Below are positions 1-9,217 of a stretch of 33,238 bases of DNA, piece after piece. A program made the translations under genes and the position numbers. Under the pieces are notes generated by a model. The model was given only the letters and a program-made list of their open reading frames with translations. It was not told the DNA's origin and made no database searches. Position 1 is the stretch's first letter. Each line of letters starts with the position of its first letter. The stretch spans positions 65,508-98,745 of the forward strand of contig JAHJIX010000022.1 in the NCBI GenBank assembly GCA_018823045.1, read 5' to 3'. The stretch is from Patescibacteria group bacterium (GTDB lineage: Bacteria > Patescibacteriota > Patescibacteriia > Magasanikbacterales > UBA922).

Positions 1-205
1 TCCAAGACATCTTTTTTTCTTGTTTTACCCAAGAAGAAAAGGATACTAAGAGCACTATACCCAAAGATAATAGCACTAAAGAACGAAAAGCCAAAACCTT
101 TGGCACAATAAAGGGAAAAATGAAATTTTCAGGCATTACAATAAGAGGCACAAAAAATGTAAGTCCAATCAGTACTTTGAGTGCAAATTTTAATATATCT
201 TTCAT
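1..205 (-). CDS. 5' part of a membrane protein truncated by the window edge, possibly O-antigen ligase/polymerase-like
   Basis: Reverse complement from ATG at 205 is open to the edge: MKDILKFALKVLIGLTFFVPLIVMPENFIFPFIVPKVLAFRSLVLLSLGIVLLVSFSSWVKQEKKMSW. Hydrophobic TM segments; the PxxFFPFIxxKxxxFR-like N-terminus resembles Wzy/O-antigen ligase-like CPR proteins. Family is tentative. Confidence 0.55.
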   Translation of the reverse strand, partial: MKDILKFALKVLIGLTFFVPLIVMPENFIFPFIVPKVLAFRSLVLLSLGIVLLVSFSSWVKQEKKMSW

Positions 206-290
206 AAAAACAGTCCAAAAATAATATAGTCTATTATACTAGACTGAGGGATTTATATCAAGAAGAATTTCATCTTACTCATATATAAAC

Positions 291-319
291 AAAAACCCCT
301 CGCTTGTAAGCGAGGGGTT
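291..319 (-). terminator. Rho-independent terminator for the 1303-aa surface protein gene
   Basis: Inverted repeat AACCCCTCGCTT gt AAGCGAGGGGTT followed on the minus strand by a T-run (aaaaa on plus at 291-295). Confidence 0.85.
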
Positions 320-358
320 CATTGTAATTACACTTTTATAGTATTTATCTACAAAAGA

Positions 359-3300
359 TTATAATTTTTCAGATACTTTAGTTCCCGCAATAGTATCAAC
401 ATCTAAGAATAGATAATCAATATTACTTGCAGTTGCATAAGCAGTATCATATCCGTCGAACCAATCGATATTATTGTTAGCATCATTGACACCACCAGTA
501 ACATCATCAAGACCTACACGGACCCAATCAGCAACACCTGTTGTTGCATTAAGACCACTTACAGTAGCTACGATTTCAAAGTATGCTGTAGTACCTGCAG
601 GGATGTAAGAATCAACACCTAATGTACTTGTTGCAGCAGCAAATGTCCAATCACCAGATGTTTCAGTATCTCCATCAGCACCAGAAACATTAAGAGCTGC
701 AGCAGCTTGAGTACCACCAATTCTATCAATAGTAGCACCACTAATTGTTGTACTTGCAAACTTAGTTACATCAAATATTAAACCATTAATAGCTGCAATT
801 AATGCATTACCCTCTGCATCTGTATTACTATTACTTTCATTTGTAATAGCAAGAATAGCTACAGTATAGGCACCTGTACTGATAATATCAGTATCTACAG
901 TTTTATCACAATTAGCACCATTTGAATCACAATTGTATCCATCTACTAATTGCACATTACTAATACGTGAACCAGCAACATAGAAAGATTTTCCTGTTGC
1001 AGTACCACCAGCATCAGCAGCTTCATCAAATGTTCCGTTTAAGTTAAGATCAAATACAATTTCACCAGCTTCTGGTGTCGCAAGATCACCATATGCAAGT
1101 TCTGTATTTGAATCCATACCACGAGCTGTCAAATGACCAGTAGTTGTTGTTATCTTCATTGAGATAAGATCACCAGTGTCAGCGGTGCCTAAAGCACCAT
1201 TGCTCATTGCACGTGTTTTTGCATAAACATATACATCTTCAGTTCCTTCTGAAACGATGTAATCTAAACCAGTAAAAGATGCAATGTCATTTGTATCAAG
1301 AGTTGTACAACCAATAAGATTTTCAGCTGAAGCAACTTCTGCAGTATAAAGACATATTTCTTCTACAGAATCTTCATCATCAGAAGAATTATTAGTTAAT
1401 TTCAAATCAACTAATTTCACATCTTCATATTCTGCTTTAAGGCGCAATTTTGCAACCCAAGCTCCATCACCAGCAAGAACTACACGATCTTTGTTGTATC
1501 CAGTATCAGCATTACGTAAAGCAACGTATAAAATACCAGTACCACCAAGAGTATATTTAGTAGTTGTTTCAAGTTCAGTAGCATTTGCAATAGTTGTACC
1601 TGCAGAATTTTTTGCAAGACGACTATCACCATCAGAATCTTTTACAGTTACTGTATCAAGTTGTGCATGAACAGTAGTGTTAGGACCATCAGTATCAAGT
1701 GTTGCACTTACAGTACCTTTTACAGCAAACGTTACTTTGTTTGCTGAACCAGCAGGAATATCTAAACTAAATGAGTTAAAGTCTACATAACCTGTAGTAA
1801 GATCAGCGTAGTTTACATTTTGTACTAAAGTGTAAACACCTTCACTACTTACAGTGTATAATCCAAGATTTGACCAGTTATCACTGTCAAGATTTGCTAC
1901 TGTTAAAGTAACATCACCTGCAGTAGCATGTCCACCTTCAAATTTCAAACGTGAAAGTGTAATAGTATCAGAAACAGCTTCAAGTGTTCCTTTGAAGATA
2001 ACAACATCTTCTTGGTTCACAACAGCTTTTAATGTACTATTCATGTCAATAGCTTTCACAACAAGGTAAGGAGTCTTTACAGTTACTAATTTACCATTGA
2101 AACTTCCAATAGAGAAACTAGCTACAGCATCTCCAGCAGGAACAGTTTCTGCAACTAAATTAGTTGTATTAACTGTCATGGTTACTTTGTATGAATCTTC
2201 AGCACCAATACCATCTGGTAAATCACCTCTCATAGTAAGCTCAAGAGTTTCTCCAGCATTAAGGTAAATTTCATCAGAGAACGTCCATACCTCAGCATTA
2301 GCATTAGCATCTCCATCAGCACCAACAACACCACTATATGTAGTACCATCAGCAGCTACCAACTCAAATTCATCAACATCTAAGTTATCAGTTACATCAC
2401 TGTTTCCATCAGTCTCAGTAACAGTCAATTTCAATGTTGTGATTTTAACATCAGTATTACCTGCGTTAAGAGTAAGTGAACCAAATTCTACATCAGTTTT
2501 ATCATCAGTAGTCTCAAGTGGTGCACCAGTGTATGCGATGTTTAATTGTGACCCTTCAATAGTCACAATAGAACCTTTTGTAGCTGCATCATAAGCAGTT
2601 GCAGTTACGTACAATTGACTATTATAATTTTCACCAATCATTGTAATATCAGTTGTAGCATCTAATACAAATTCAATTGTATTATCTTTACCATCAACAA
2701 TATCACCAATCACTTTAAAGTCAGCATTTTTGCTTTTTTTGATAAGGAACCACGCATCTTCGCTAATATCGAAGGTGATTTTATCGCTTACCATACTTAC
2801 AGGACCTGCAAGCATTGTTGTTCCTTGATAGAGATATACATTTGCAATATCACCATCAGAAGCATTGTTTGATGCTGCTTTATTTTTTAATGTAATAGAG
2901 CGAAGTTTTGCGTCTTCTACACTATTAACAGCGAGTCTAAACTCAGCAAGTGTTACATCATTTGACCCTATTTTTTTGCTTAAAGTAGCAGAACCTTGGT
3001 TTGTTACAGTAACACGACCAACAGTTACACTTACAGCAGACATTTGACCAGCATATACAGGTACGCCACTTACAGTTCCAGATGCTAAAGTAACACCAGC
3101 AACACCAAGTGCATTGTATGTATTAGCAGTAGAAATATTTGCTACAATAGTCAATTCTTTACTTGTTCCAGCAGAGATTACCCAACCACCAGAAATATTG
3201 TAATTCATTGTACCATCAGAAGCCCAAGATGATTTAGTTGTACCAAGTTTAGTAGAACCATCATACAAGGTAATTGAAGCAAAATCACTAGTAGCACCTA

Positions 3301-4270
3301 AACCAGCGCGACCAATTTTTACTGTATTTACTTTTACATCAGCATCACTGCCGGCTGCAAACATAAATTTAGCCACTTCAACATTTACATCTTTGATAAC
3401 ATTTCCACCTGCAGGTGAATTAGCACTCAAACTTACAGAAAGAGCACCAGGAATCACCACAGGTTCTTCTGGATCAACAGGTGCAGCAACGCCAGCAGCT
3501 CCTTGTGAAGGATCAGCTGTGATTTCAGCAACTGTCATAGTTTCTGCAGCAGGAGCAGGAAGCATAGCTAATTCGCCATCAACTACCATAGCTGCAAGAT
3601 GACCTAAATCACCAGTTACTTCGTATGCACCGTCTGCCATGATGTAATAAACTACACCATCAACACGTACAAGCATACCTTCTGGGTACATACTTGCATC
3701 TAAATCAGAAGCACCATCTGCATGGTAGTTTGCCCAATGGTATGTATGAATACCACGAACACGTGTTGCCCAATCATCACCGAAAAGTGAACGAGCATCA
3801 GCTTCACTACCAACGTATTGTACTGAATTGTCAAAACCTACGTAGTAAACACGAGGACTTGACGCAACTTTTACCAAGCTTCCTGGAGGGAAGTTGATAC
3901 CAGCTTGTGCAGAATCTTGTTCATAAGCACCAGTACAAGCAGCTGCTAAATGATGGATAGTTCCATCGTAGCTACCAGCACCAACACCGTACCAAGCTTC
4001 AAATACTTGCCCATTTGGGAAGTAACGTCCTTTTCCATCTTCTGTAAGATAGAATACTGCAGAATCACCAGGAACCATGTATAGGTCACCTGCTGACAAT
4101 GTAGGACAAGTGTCTTCGACAGCACTCACTGCGAGTGGCGCTAGTGCAGCTGCACCAACACTCCACAAGATAGTTGTAAGAACAACTGACCATGTGAATG
4201 CTTTTTTTGCCATTTTCATTGCTTTCATAATTAAAATTTTTCTTTGTCTTACCCTGGCGCGCATGATCAT
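359..4270 (-). CDS. Large secreted S-layer-like/surface protein
   Basis: 1303-aa ORF. The likely start is the internal Met at 4228 (MKAMKMAKKAFTWSVVLTTILWSVGAAALAPLAVSAVE, a signal peptide). Thr/Asp/Ala/Val-rich, beta-sandwich-like repeats, few Cys. Confidence 0.85.
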   Translation of the reverse strand: MIMRARVRQRKILIMKAMKMAKKAFTWSVVLTTILWSVGAAALAPLAVSAVEDTCPTLSAGDLYMVPGDSAVFYLTEDGKGRYFPNGQVFEAWYGVGAGSYDGTIHHLAAACTGAYEQDSAQAGINFPPGSLVKVASSPRVYYVGFDNSVQYVGSEADARSLFGDDWATRVRGIHTYHWANYHADGASDLDASMYPEGMLVRVDGVVYYIMADGAYEVTGDLGHLAAMVVDGELAMLPAPAAETMTVAEITADPSQGAAGVAAPVDPEEPVVIPGALSVSLSANSPAGGNVIKDVNVEVAKFMFAAGSDADVKVNTVKIGRAGLGATSDFASITLYDGSTKLGTTKSSWASDGTMNYNISGGWVISAGTSKELTIVANISTANTYNALGVAGVTLASGTVSGVPVYAGQMSAVSVTVGRVTVTNQGSATLSKKIGSNDVTLAEFRLAVNSVEDAKLRSITLKNKAASNNASDGDIANVYLYQGTTMLAGPVSMVSDKITFDISEDAWFLIKKSKNADFKVIGDIVDGKDNTIEFVLDATTDITMIGENYNSQLYVTATAYDAATKGSIVTIEGSQLNIAYTGAPLETTDDKTDVEFGSLTLNAGNTDVKITTLKLTVTETDGNSDVTDNLDVDEFELVAADGTTYSGVVGADGDANANAEVWTFSDEIYLNAGETLELTMRGDLPDGIGAEDSYKVTMTVNTTNLVAETVPAGDAVASFSIGSFNGKLVTVKTPYLVVKAIDMNSTLKAVVNQEDVVIFKGTLEAVSDTITLSRLKFEGGHATAGDVTLTVANLDSDNWSNLGLYTVSSEGVYTLVQNVNYADLTTGYVDFNSFSLDIPAGSANKVTFAVKGTVSATLDTDGPNTTVHAQLDTVTVKDSDGDSRLAKNSAGTTIANATELETTTKYTLGGTGILYVALRNADTGYNKDRVVLAGDGAWVAKLRLKAEYEDVKLVDLKLTNNSSDDEDSVEEICLYTAEVASAENLIGCTTLDTNDIASFTGLDYIVSEGTEDVYVYAKTRAMSNGALGTADTGDLISMKITTTTGHLTARGMDSNTELAYGDLATPEAGEIVFDLNLNGTFDEAADAGGTATGKSFYVAGSRISNVQLVDGYNCDSNGANCDKTVDTDIISTGAYTVAILAITNESNSNTDAEGNALIAAINGLIFDVTKFASTTISGATIDRIGGTQAAAALNVSGADGDTETSGDWTFAAATSTLGVDSYIPAGTTAYFEIVATVSGLNATTGVADWVRVGLDDVTGGVNDANNNIDWFDGYDTAYATASNIDYLFLDVDTIAGTKVSEKL

Positions 4271-4607
4271 TTTAAATAATGCTCACGTCGACAAAATAAG
4301 AATTGTATATGACCGCCTTAACCCCTACATTTGTAGGTACGACCTTTCTGGTCAAGCAGACGCGTACATAATATACGCGATTTTATTTCATCGCCTGGTA
4401 TCATTGAATAATACCGAAGCGACCCCTAGACTGCCTCAAAATAATGGGAGACATACCATATGGCATGAGCCGTTCATATCTTATTGTAGAGATATAAACG
4501 ACCGGTGCCACAGAGTATGCCATGCTAGGGACATGTAATACATAACCTACGTGTTTTTCAACACGAGAGATAACATAACTTTTTTATGCTATCTACGTAT
4601 AGAAAAA

Positions 4608-5825
4608 TTATTCTTGTCCTTTTTCTTCAACAACTTCTTCACTCTTTTCTTCTTCAATCATTACTTCTTTTTCTGCTTCAACTTCTTTTACAAGATCTGT
4701 TTCTTTTGCAACTTCCGCTTGCGTATCAACATCTTTTGATACCTCCGCTAATACTTCTTCAGCATCTGAGGCTGCATCTTGAAATTCTTGTGCTTTTTTT
4801 ACCATTTCTCCAACATCATCACCAACAAGTAGTTCTCTTAACTCTAGGGCGAGCTTGTCTACCTCTTGCACTGATGTATCTGCCTTTTTTACCCGATCTT
4901 CAAGTGTTTCTTCTCCAGGAGTATATTCACCTTCTCCTATTTGCTCTTCTGCCTCTTCTTTTGACGTACTTAATGCCACCGCATCTTCAATTTTCTTTGT
5001 ACTTGATGCTACTCCAACCATATCTACAACCACCAACTTCATTTCTTCGGCTCCAATCAATATTTCTTCTACTTGCTCTTGCACTAACTGTTTTACTTCT
5101 TCCGCATCTTCTGTCGTATCTGAGCTTTCTTCAGTAAGAAGAATAACTGCCTCAAGCCCGGCTTGATTTACTTCTTTTTTAATCGCCATCATTTCTTTTT
5201 CAATACCAGTTTCTTCTTCATCAGTGACTTCTTTTAATGACTGTGAAATTTCTTTTGTTTTCTTTGTGATATCTTTTGCAATATTTCTTGCTTCTGGATC
5301 ACCATCTTCTTTTGCCTTTTTTAATGTTTCTTTTGTTGACTCAATTGATTTTTTCAACTCAGCCGCTGCCACTTCTACTTTTTGTGGTTCTTTTTTTACT
5401 TGGATAATTTCTTTTGATCGTTTTTCTACCGCCTCTAAATGATATTTTGTTACGGCTTGTGTATTTCCAGTGGCACCAGCAACGATTACTTTTGTTTTTT
5501 CTGTTGCTAATTTTACTTTATACAAGGTATCTCCTGGCAGACTATCTGACGATGCACTCACACTAGCAAGCCAGCCGCTTCCAGCAAGGGCAATGACTAA
5601 AAACACCACTGCAAAAGAACGAGCAAACACAAAAATCTTTGTTGGAACAAAGATATCAAATAGACCAGAAAGACGCTCTTTAAAAGAACGGCTCATACGA
5701 ACATCAACAGTATTACTAATTTGTGTCAGTAATTGCGCACGGTTTTTTGCCACCCAAGAAGTATCAGGGGACATAACATCCTGATCTTTCATTTGTGCAA
5801 GTAATTGTTCTACACCGTGTTTCAT
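4608..5825 (-). CDS. DUF5667-type membrane-anchored protein, probable partner of the adjacent ECF sigma factor
   Basis: Single TM (FAVVFLVIALAGSGWLASV) followed by the DUF5667-like motif SLPGDTLYKVKLATEKTKV and a long acidic coiled-coil tail; directly downstream of the sigma factor gene. Confidence 0.75.
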   Translation of the reverse strand: MKHGVEQLLAQMKDQDVMSPDTSWVAKNRAQLLTQISNTVDVRMSRSFKERLSGLFDIFVPTKIFVFARSFAVVFLVIALAGSGWLASVSASSDSLPGDTLYKVKLATEKTKVIVAGATGNTQAVTKYHLEAVEKRSKEIIQVKKEPQKVEVAAAELKKSIESTKETLKKAKEDGDPEARNIAKDITKKTKEISQSLKEVTDEEETGIEKEMMAIKKEVNQAGLEAVILLTEESSDTTEDAEEVKQLVQEQVEEILIGAEEMKLVVVDMVGVASSTKKIEDAVALSTSKEEAEEQIGEGEYTPGEETLEDRVKKADTSVQEVDKLALELRELLVGDDVGEMVKKAQEFQDAASDAEEVLAEVSKDVDTQAEVAKETDLVKEVEAEKEVMIEEEKSEEVVEEKGQE

Positions 5826-5833
5826 ATATAGAT

Positions 5834-6421
5834 TTAGACAAGTCGATCATCGTATAATGATTGGAGTTTTTTTTGTGCCCGATGAAGGAGCACGCGTACG
5901 TTTGTTGGTTTTTTTTGTAAAATTTCTGCAATTTCTTTTAAGCTCATGCCATCAATATATCTGAGCAGTACCACTTCTTGATACTCTTGCTTTAATTGTT
6001 TGATTGATTTGAGCAAAGTGGCAATCTCTTGTTTTTGTGCTAACTCTTCCATGCCATCATTATGCACCAATGTTTCTGCATATTCTATTGAGCACGTCTT
6101 TTGCTTTGCGCGCATACGATAGGTATCAATCACCAATCGTCTGGCAGTCGCATAGAGTAAACCACTCATGCTGCTAATATCTTTTTTTTGCGCATCAATG
6201 AGATAATGCCATACTTTGAGAAAGACTTCACTGGTCACATCTTGTGCCTCTTCTCTATTATCAATTTTTAATAAGACAAAGCGAAAGATCTTTTCTACAT
6301 AGAGATCATATAACGCCGCAAATGCTTGCGGGTCTTTTTTGGCCATGACCAAATAAAGATAACGCTTTTCTTGTAAATTTTTTTTTAAGTCCTTCATATA
6401 AGAAGACGAAGTTTTAATCAA
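5834..6421 (-). CDS. RNA polymerase sigma factor, sigma-70/ECF family
   Basis: Region 2 (FAALYDLYVEKIFRFVLLKIDNREEAQDVTSEVFLKVW) and region 4 HTH (LLKSIKQLKQEYQEVVLLRYIDGMSLKEIAEILQKKPTNVRVLLHRAQKKL). Confidence 0.92.
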   Translation of the reverse strand: MIKTSSSYMKDLKKNLQEKRYLYLVMAKKDPQAFAALYDLYVEKIFRFVLLKIDNREEAQDVTSEVFLKVWHYLIDAQKKDISSMSGLLYATARRLVIDTYRMRAKQKTCSIEYAETLVHNDGMEELAQKQEIATLLKSIKQLKQEYQEVVLLRYIDGMSLKEIAEILQKKPTNVRVLLHRAQKKLQSLYDDRLV

Positions 6422-6658
6422 AATGTTACACTTTTAATTATTTTTCGCTTATTTAAGCCAAAAATAATTCAGTCCATCTCTGGTATCTATCGCACTGTAA
6501 TATACTCGTAAATAACAAATAATAGCCCCAATATTTACCGTCTATTATCTCGTCGCCCCATAGAGAAAACCCTATAAAACTAGCGCTAATTATAGCACAA
6601 TATACAAAAAAAAGAAAGCCCTACGTACTCTACTATATCCTCCTTTTTTTAATAAAAC

Positions 6659-6687
6659 TTGACAAAATGCTCAAAATATGGTATATT
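6659..6687 (+). promoter_or_regulatory. Sigma-70-like promoter upstream of the HTH gene
   Basis: TTGACA (6659-6664), 17-nt spacer, TATATT (6682-6687). Confidence 0.6.
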
Positions 6688-6819
6688 TGTCTACAGTATA
6701 TTATCCAAATGTGTACATTCAAACTATACCATATGTTACTATTTTAGTGACATATAATATATCAGTACGCCTAAATATATGACCCTCATAACTCTAGTAA
6801 AGAGGGATACAAAACTCCT

Positions 6820-7131
6820 ATGGAAACAAACATCCAAACACAGCAAGAAGACAAAAAAGAGATCGTTCGTGTCTCAGTATCTGAAGCAGCACGCCTATTT
6901 GGTGTCAGCCAACAAACAATCCGCCGAGCGATCAAACTACAAGAAATTACCTATGTTGTGGTCGCTAGCAGGTATAAAATCAACTTTGAAAGCCTTGTTG
7001 AATGGTCACAAGCCAAAACAACAGTGAAAAACAAATCAAATACTCAAGGTATCGGCCAATTTGTCGACAAATGGAAAATCAGCAACACCCTCTACTCTCC
7101 GAGTAAAAAAAGTGTTCTCATTAAAGAATAA
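6820..7131 (+). CDS. Small helix-turn-helix DNA-binding protein (MerR/excisionase-like HTH)
   Basis: VSVSEAARLFGVSQQTIRRAIKLQEITYVVVASRYKINFESLVEW is a typical HTH_17/excisionase-like fold; followed directly by a terminator. Confidence 0.8.
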   Translation: METNIQTQQEDKKEIVRVSVSEAARLFGVSQQTIRRAIKLQEITYVVVASRYKINFESLVEWSQAKTTVKNKSNTQGIGQFVDKWKISNTLYSPSKKSVLIKE

Positions 7132-7142
7132 TTTTTTTTTAT

Positions 7143-7174
7143 AAAACCCCCATCAAATATTTGATGGGGGTTTT
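7143..7174 (+). terminator. Terminator after the HTH gene
   Basis: Perfect palindrome AAAACCCCCATCAAAT/ATTTGATGGGGGTTTT. Confidence 0.85.
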
Positions 7175-7192
7175 GATTTAATAAAATAATAC

Positions 7193-7289
7193 GAGTAAAA
7201 TGTATGGATAGAGGCTCTTTAGAGCACCACGAAACAGCTACCCAGTAAAGAAACAGTTCTCGAAGAACATCTATTCATACATTTTACTC
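7193..7289 (+). repeat. Nested inverted repeat, possible structured RNA or MITE-like element
   Basis: GAGTAAAATGTATGGATAG (7193-7211) pairs with CTATTCATACATTTTACTC (7271-7289) with one G-U wobble. Inside are hairpins GCTCTTTAGAGC and GTTCTCGAAGAAC. Confidence 0.6.
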
Positions 7290-7306
7290 AAGTCATACAA
7301 AAATCA

Positions 7307-7335
7307 TTGCCAGTACGACAAAGAATCGGTATAAT
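7307..7335 (+). promoter_or_regulatory. Sigma-70-like promoter for the 609-aa gene
   Basis: TTGCCA (7307-7312), 17-nt spacer, TATAAT (7330-7335), about 40 nt before the ATG at 7377. Confidence 0.65.
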
Positions 7336-7376
7336 AGATATACTATTATATGCAAGCACTTGAATAATTAGCTTCT

Positions 7377-9206
7377 ATGAAATTTGTTCAAAAACATTTT
7401 ACCCGCCATCATCTCTTTCATAAACCACATGCATGGTTTTTGGCATTACTCATCTCGCCTATTCATGCAGCAGAAATGCACTACAAAAAACGCTACCATT
7501 TATCATTTCGCCACGCAAAAAAACTTTTTGTCTTTGACATGATTCTTTTGCTCTCTACTGGTATCATTGCAGCCCTGACCCTCTTTTGGTTATTATATAA
7601 CCCAACGGTCACTGATCTTGTTTCTATGACACTTGAGCCATCACAAGATCGTATTCGCAGTGGAGACCATGTAACCTATACTATTTCTTATCATAATCAA
7701 AACGACATTACTCTCAATGACCCAATACTCTACGTCGAGCTTCCACAAGGATTTATTTTAGACACACCAGTAGCAGATAATTTCATAGAAGAACAACGTG
7801 CTTTTGATTTAGACGACCTTCCACCACAAACACAAAGAACCGTTTCATTTACCGGTTACTTTTTTGATCAACCAGATACAGATATTGATATATTTTTAAA
7901 ACTCAGCTACATCCAAGAAGGCAAAAAGAGAAGAGAAATGAAAACACATAGAACTATTAATATTTTACGTGAATCAACACTCGTGACAACACTTCATACT
8001 TCTTCTGATACACTCCTTGGTTTTGGTACGACTCCTCTTGAGATTCAATTATTTAATGATGGAACTATTCCACTAGAAGGCATTACACTACCACTTCAAA
8101 CAAACTCAAATCAATATAGCATTCAACCAACAGACACAACACTTAATGATGGGCATGTTTTTATTGATTCTCTTGCCCCAAACACTTCTACCACTATATC
8201 AAGTCTATTACACACAAACCTACCACATGGTATAAATACCTTTAACCTATCACTTACTCCAACAGTAACCGTCAATGAACAAGCTATTGCTCAAGAACCA
8301 GGAGTCTATGCTTTTACCGTTATTCATCCAGAAATTTACCCGACATTTACTTGGGAGAAAAATGCCATTGCACCAAATACCGAAACAAACTTGACTATTT
8401 CTCTACAAAATACCGGCGATGTCGCTTTATCAAATATTGTCATCAATATTCCTCTCCCAACAGATAAAGTAGCTCTTACAACATTTCGCACAAAAAACAC
8501 AGCACTCGTCTCAAATAATACCGCTATTCTCTCAGGAAAAACGCATGCAGGTCTTGTTACCCTTGCACCAGGAGAACAACGAGATATTGTACTCACAGTC
8601 CCAATCAACTATGCACCAGCAGGCATTCAACCAACACTCGTACTTAATCCAACAATGAGTGCACAAACAACAGGACAATCCAGTACATATAATCTAACAA
8701 CAGAAACAGAACCACTTCAAATAGGAACACAAGTCATTACGCATGGGATTCTTCGCTATTATACAGCCGAAGGTGATCAACTTGGACGCGGACCACTTCC
8801 ACCTCGAGTTGGGGAAGAAACAAAATATTGGGCAACCTTTGAATTCCAAAATACATCAAATGCTATTGGAGATCTTGTTTTTAAAGCAACACTCCCTCCA
8901 TATGTCACATGGACTGGCCGCACGAGTGTGAGCCATGGTAATGATTTAGTATATCATGCAGCAACACGACAAATTACTTGGACACATACACGTCTGGAAG
9001 CCCGAAGTACTGCTGGTATCTATATGGAACTTGGGCTTACTCCCACAGCAGCACAACAAGCGACAAGCCCTATCATAATTCAAAACATATCTCTTCAAGC
9101 AAAAGATTTACTCTTAGGAGAAACACTTACAAGAAGCATGCCAGCACTCAATATTACTCTTCCTCAAGACAAAAAAGGACAGTACAAAGGTGTGACTGTC
9201 GAGTAA
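7377..9206 (+). CDS. Membrane-anchored protein with DUF11/CARDB-like beta-sandwich repeats
   Basis: One TM helix (FVFDMILLLSTGIIAALTLFWLLY), then repeats such as SGDHVTYTISYHNQNDITLNDPILYVELPQGF and PNTETNLTISLQNTGDVALSNIVINIPLP. Confidence 0.75.
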   Translation: MKFVQKHFTRHHLFHKPHAWFLALLISPIHAAEMHYKKRYHLSFRHAKKLFVFDMILLLSTGIIAALTLFWLLYNPTVTDLVSMTLEPSQDRIRSGDHVTYTISYHNQNDITLNDPILYVELPQGFILDTPVADNFIEEQRAFDLDDLPPQTQRTVSFTGYFFDQPDTDIDIFLKLSYIQEGKKRREMKTHRTINILRESTLVTTLHTSSDTLLGFGTTPLEIQLFNDGTIPLEGITLPLQTNSNQYSIQPTDTTLNDGHVFIDSLAPNTSTTISSLLHTNLPHGINTFNLSLTPTVTVNEQAIAQEPGVYAFTVIHPEIYPTFTWEKNAIAPNTETNLTISLQNTGDVALSNIVINIPLPTDKVALTTFRTKNTALVSNNTAILSGKTHAGLVTLAPGEQRDIVLTVPINYAPAGIQPTLVLNPTMSAQTTGQSSTYNLTTETEPLQIGTQVITHGILRYYTAEGDQLGRGPLPPRVGEETKYWATFEFQNTSNAIGDLVFKATLPPYVTWTGRTSVSHGNDLVYHAATRQITWTHTRLEARSTAGIYMELGLTPTAAQQATSPIIIQNISLQAKDLLLGETLTRSMPALNITLPQDKKGQYKGVTVE

Positions 9207-9217
9207 GTTACTGTCAT

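Noticed and set aside
1854-3897. Several plus-strand ORFs of 60-72 aa
   Set aside because: All antisense to the 1303-aa surface gene, with no recognisable domains.
4586-5137. Plus-strand 183-aa ORF rich in Leu
   Set aside because: Antisense of the DUF5667 gene; low-complexity LLL/LPL composition is the mirror of the Glu/Lys-rich coiled coil.
6779-7027. 82-aa ORF overlapping the HTH gene
   Set aside because: Out of frame with a clear HTH domain protein; composition is not domain-like.
7193-7289. Hammerhead or other known small ribozyme
   Set aside because: CGAAAC is present but there is no CUGAUGA core; no match by eye to twister or pistol consensus.
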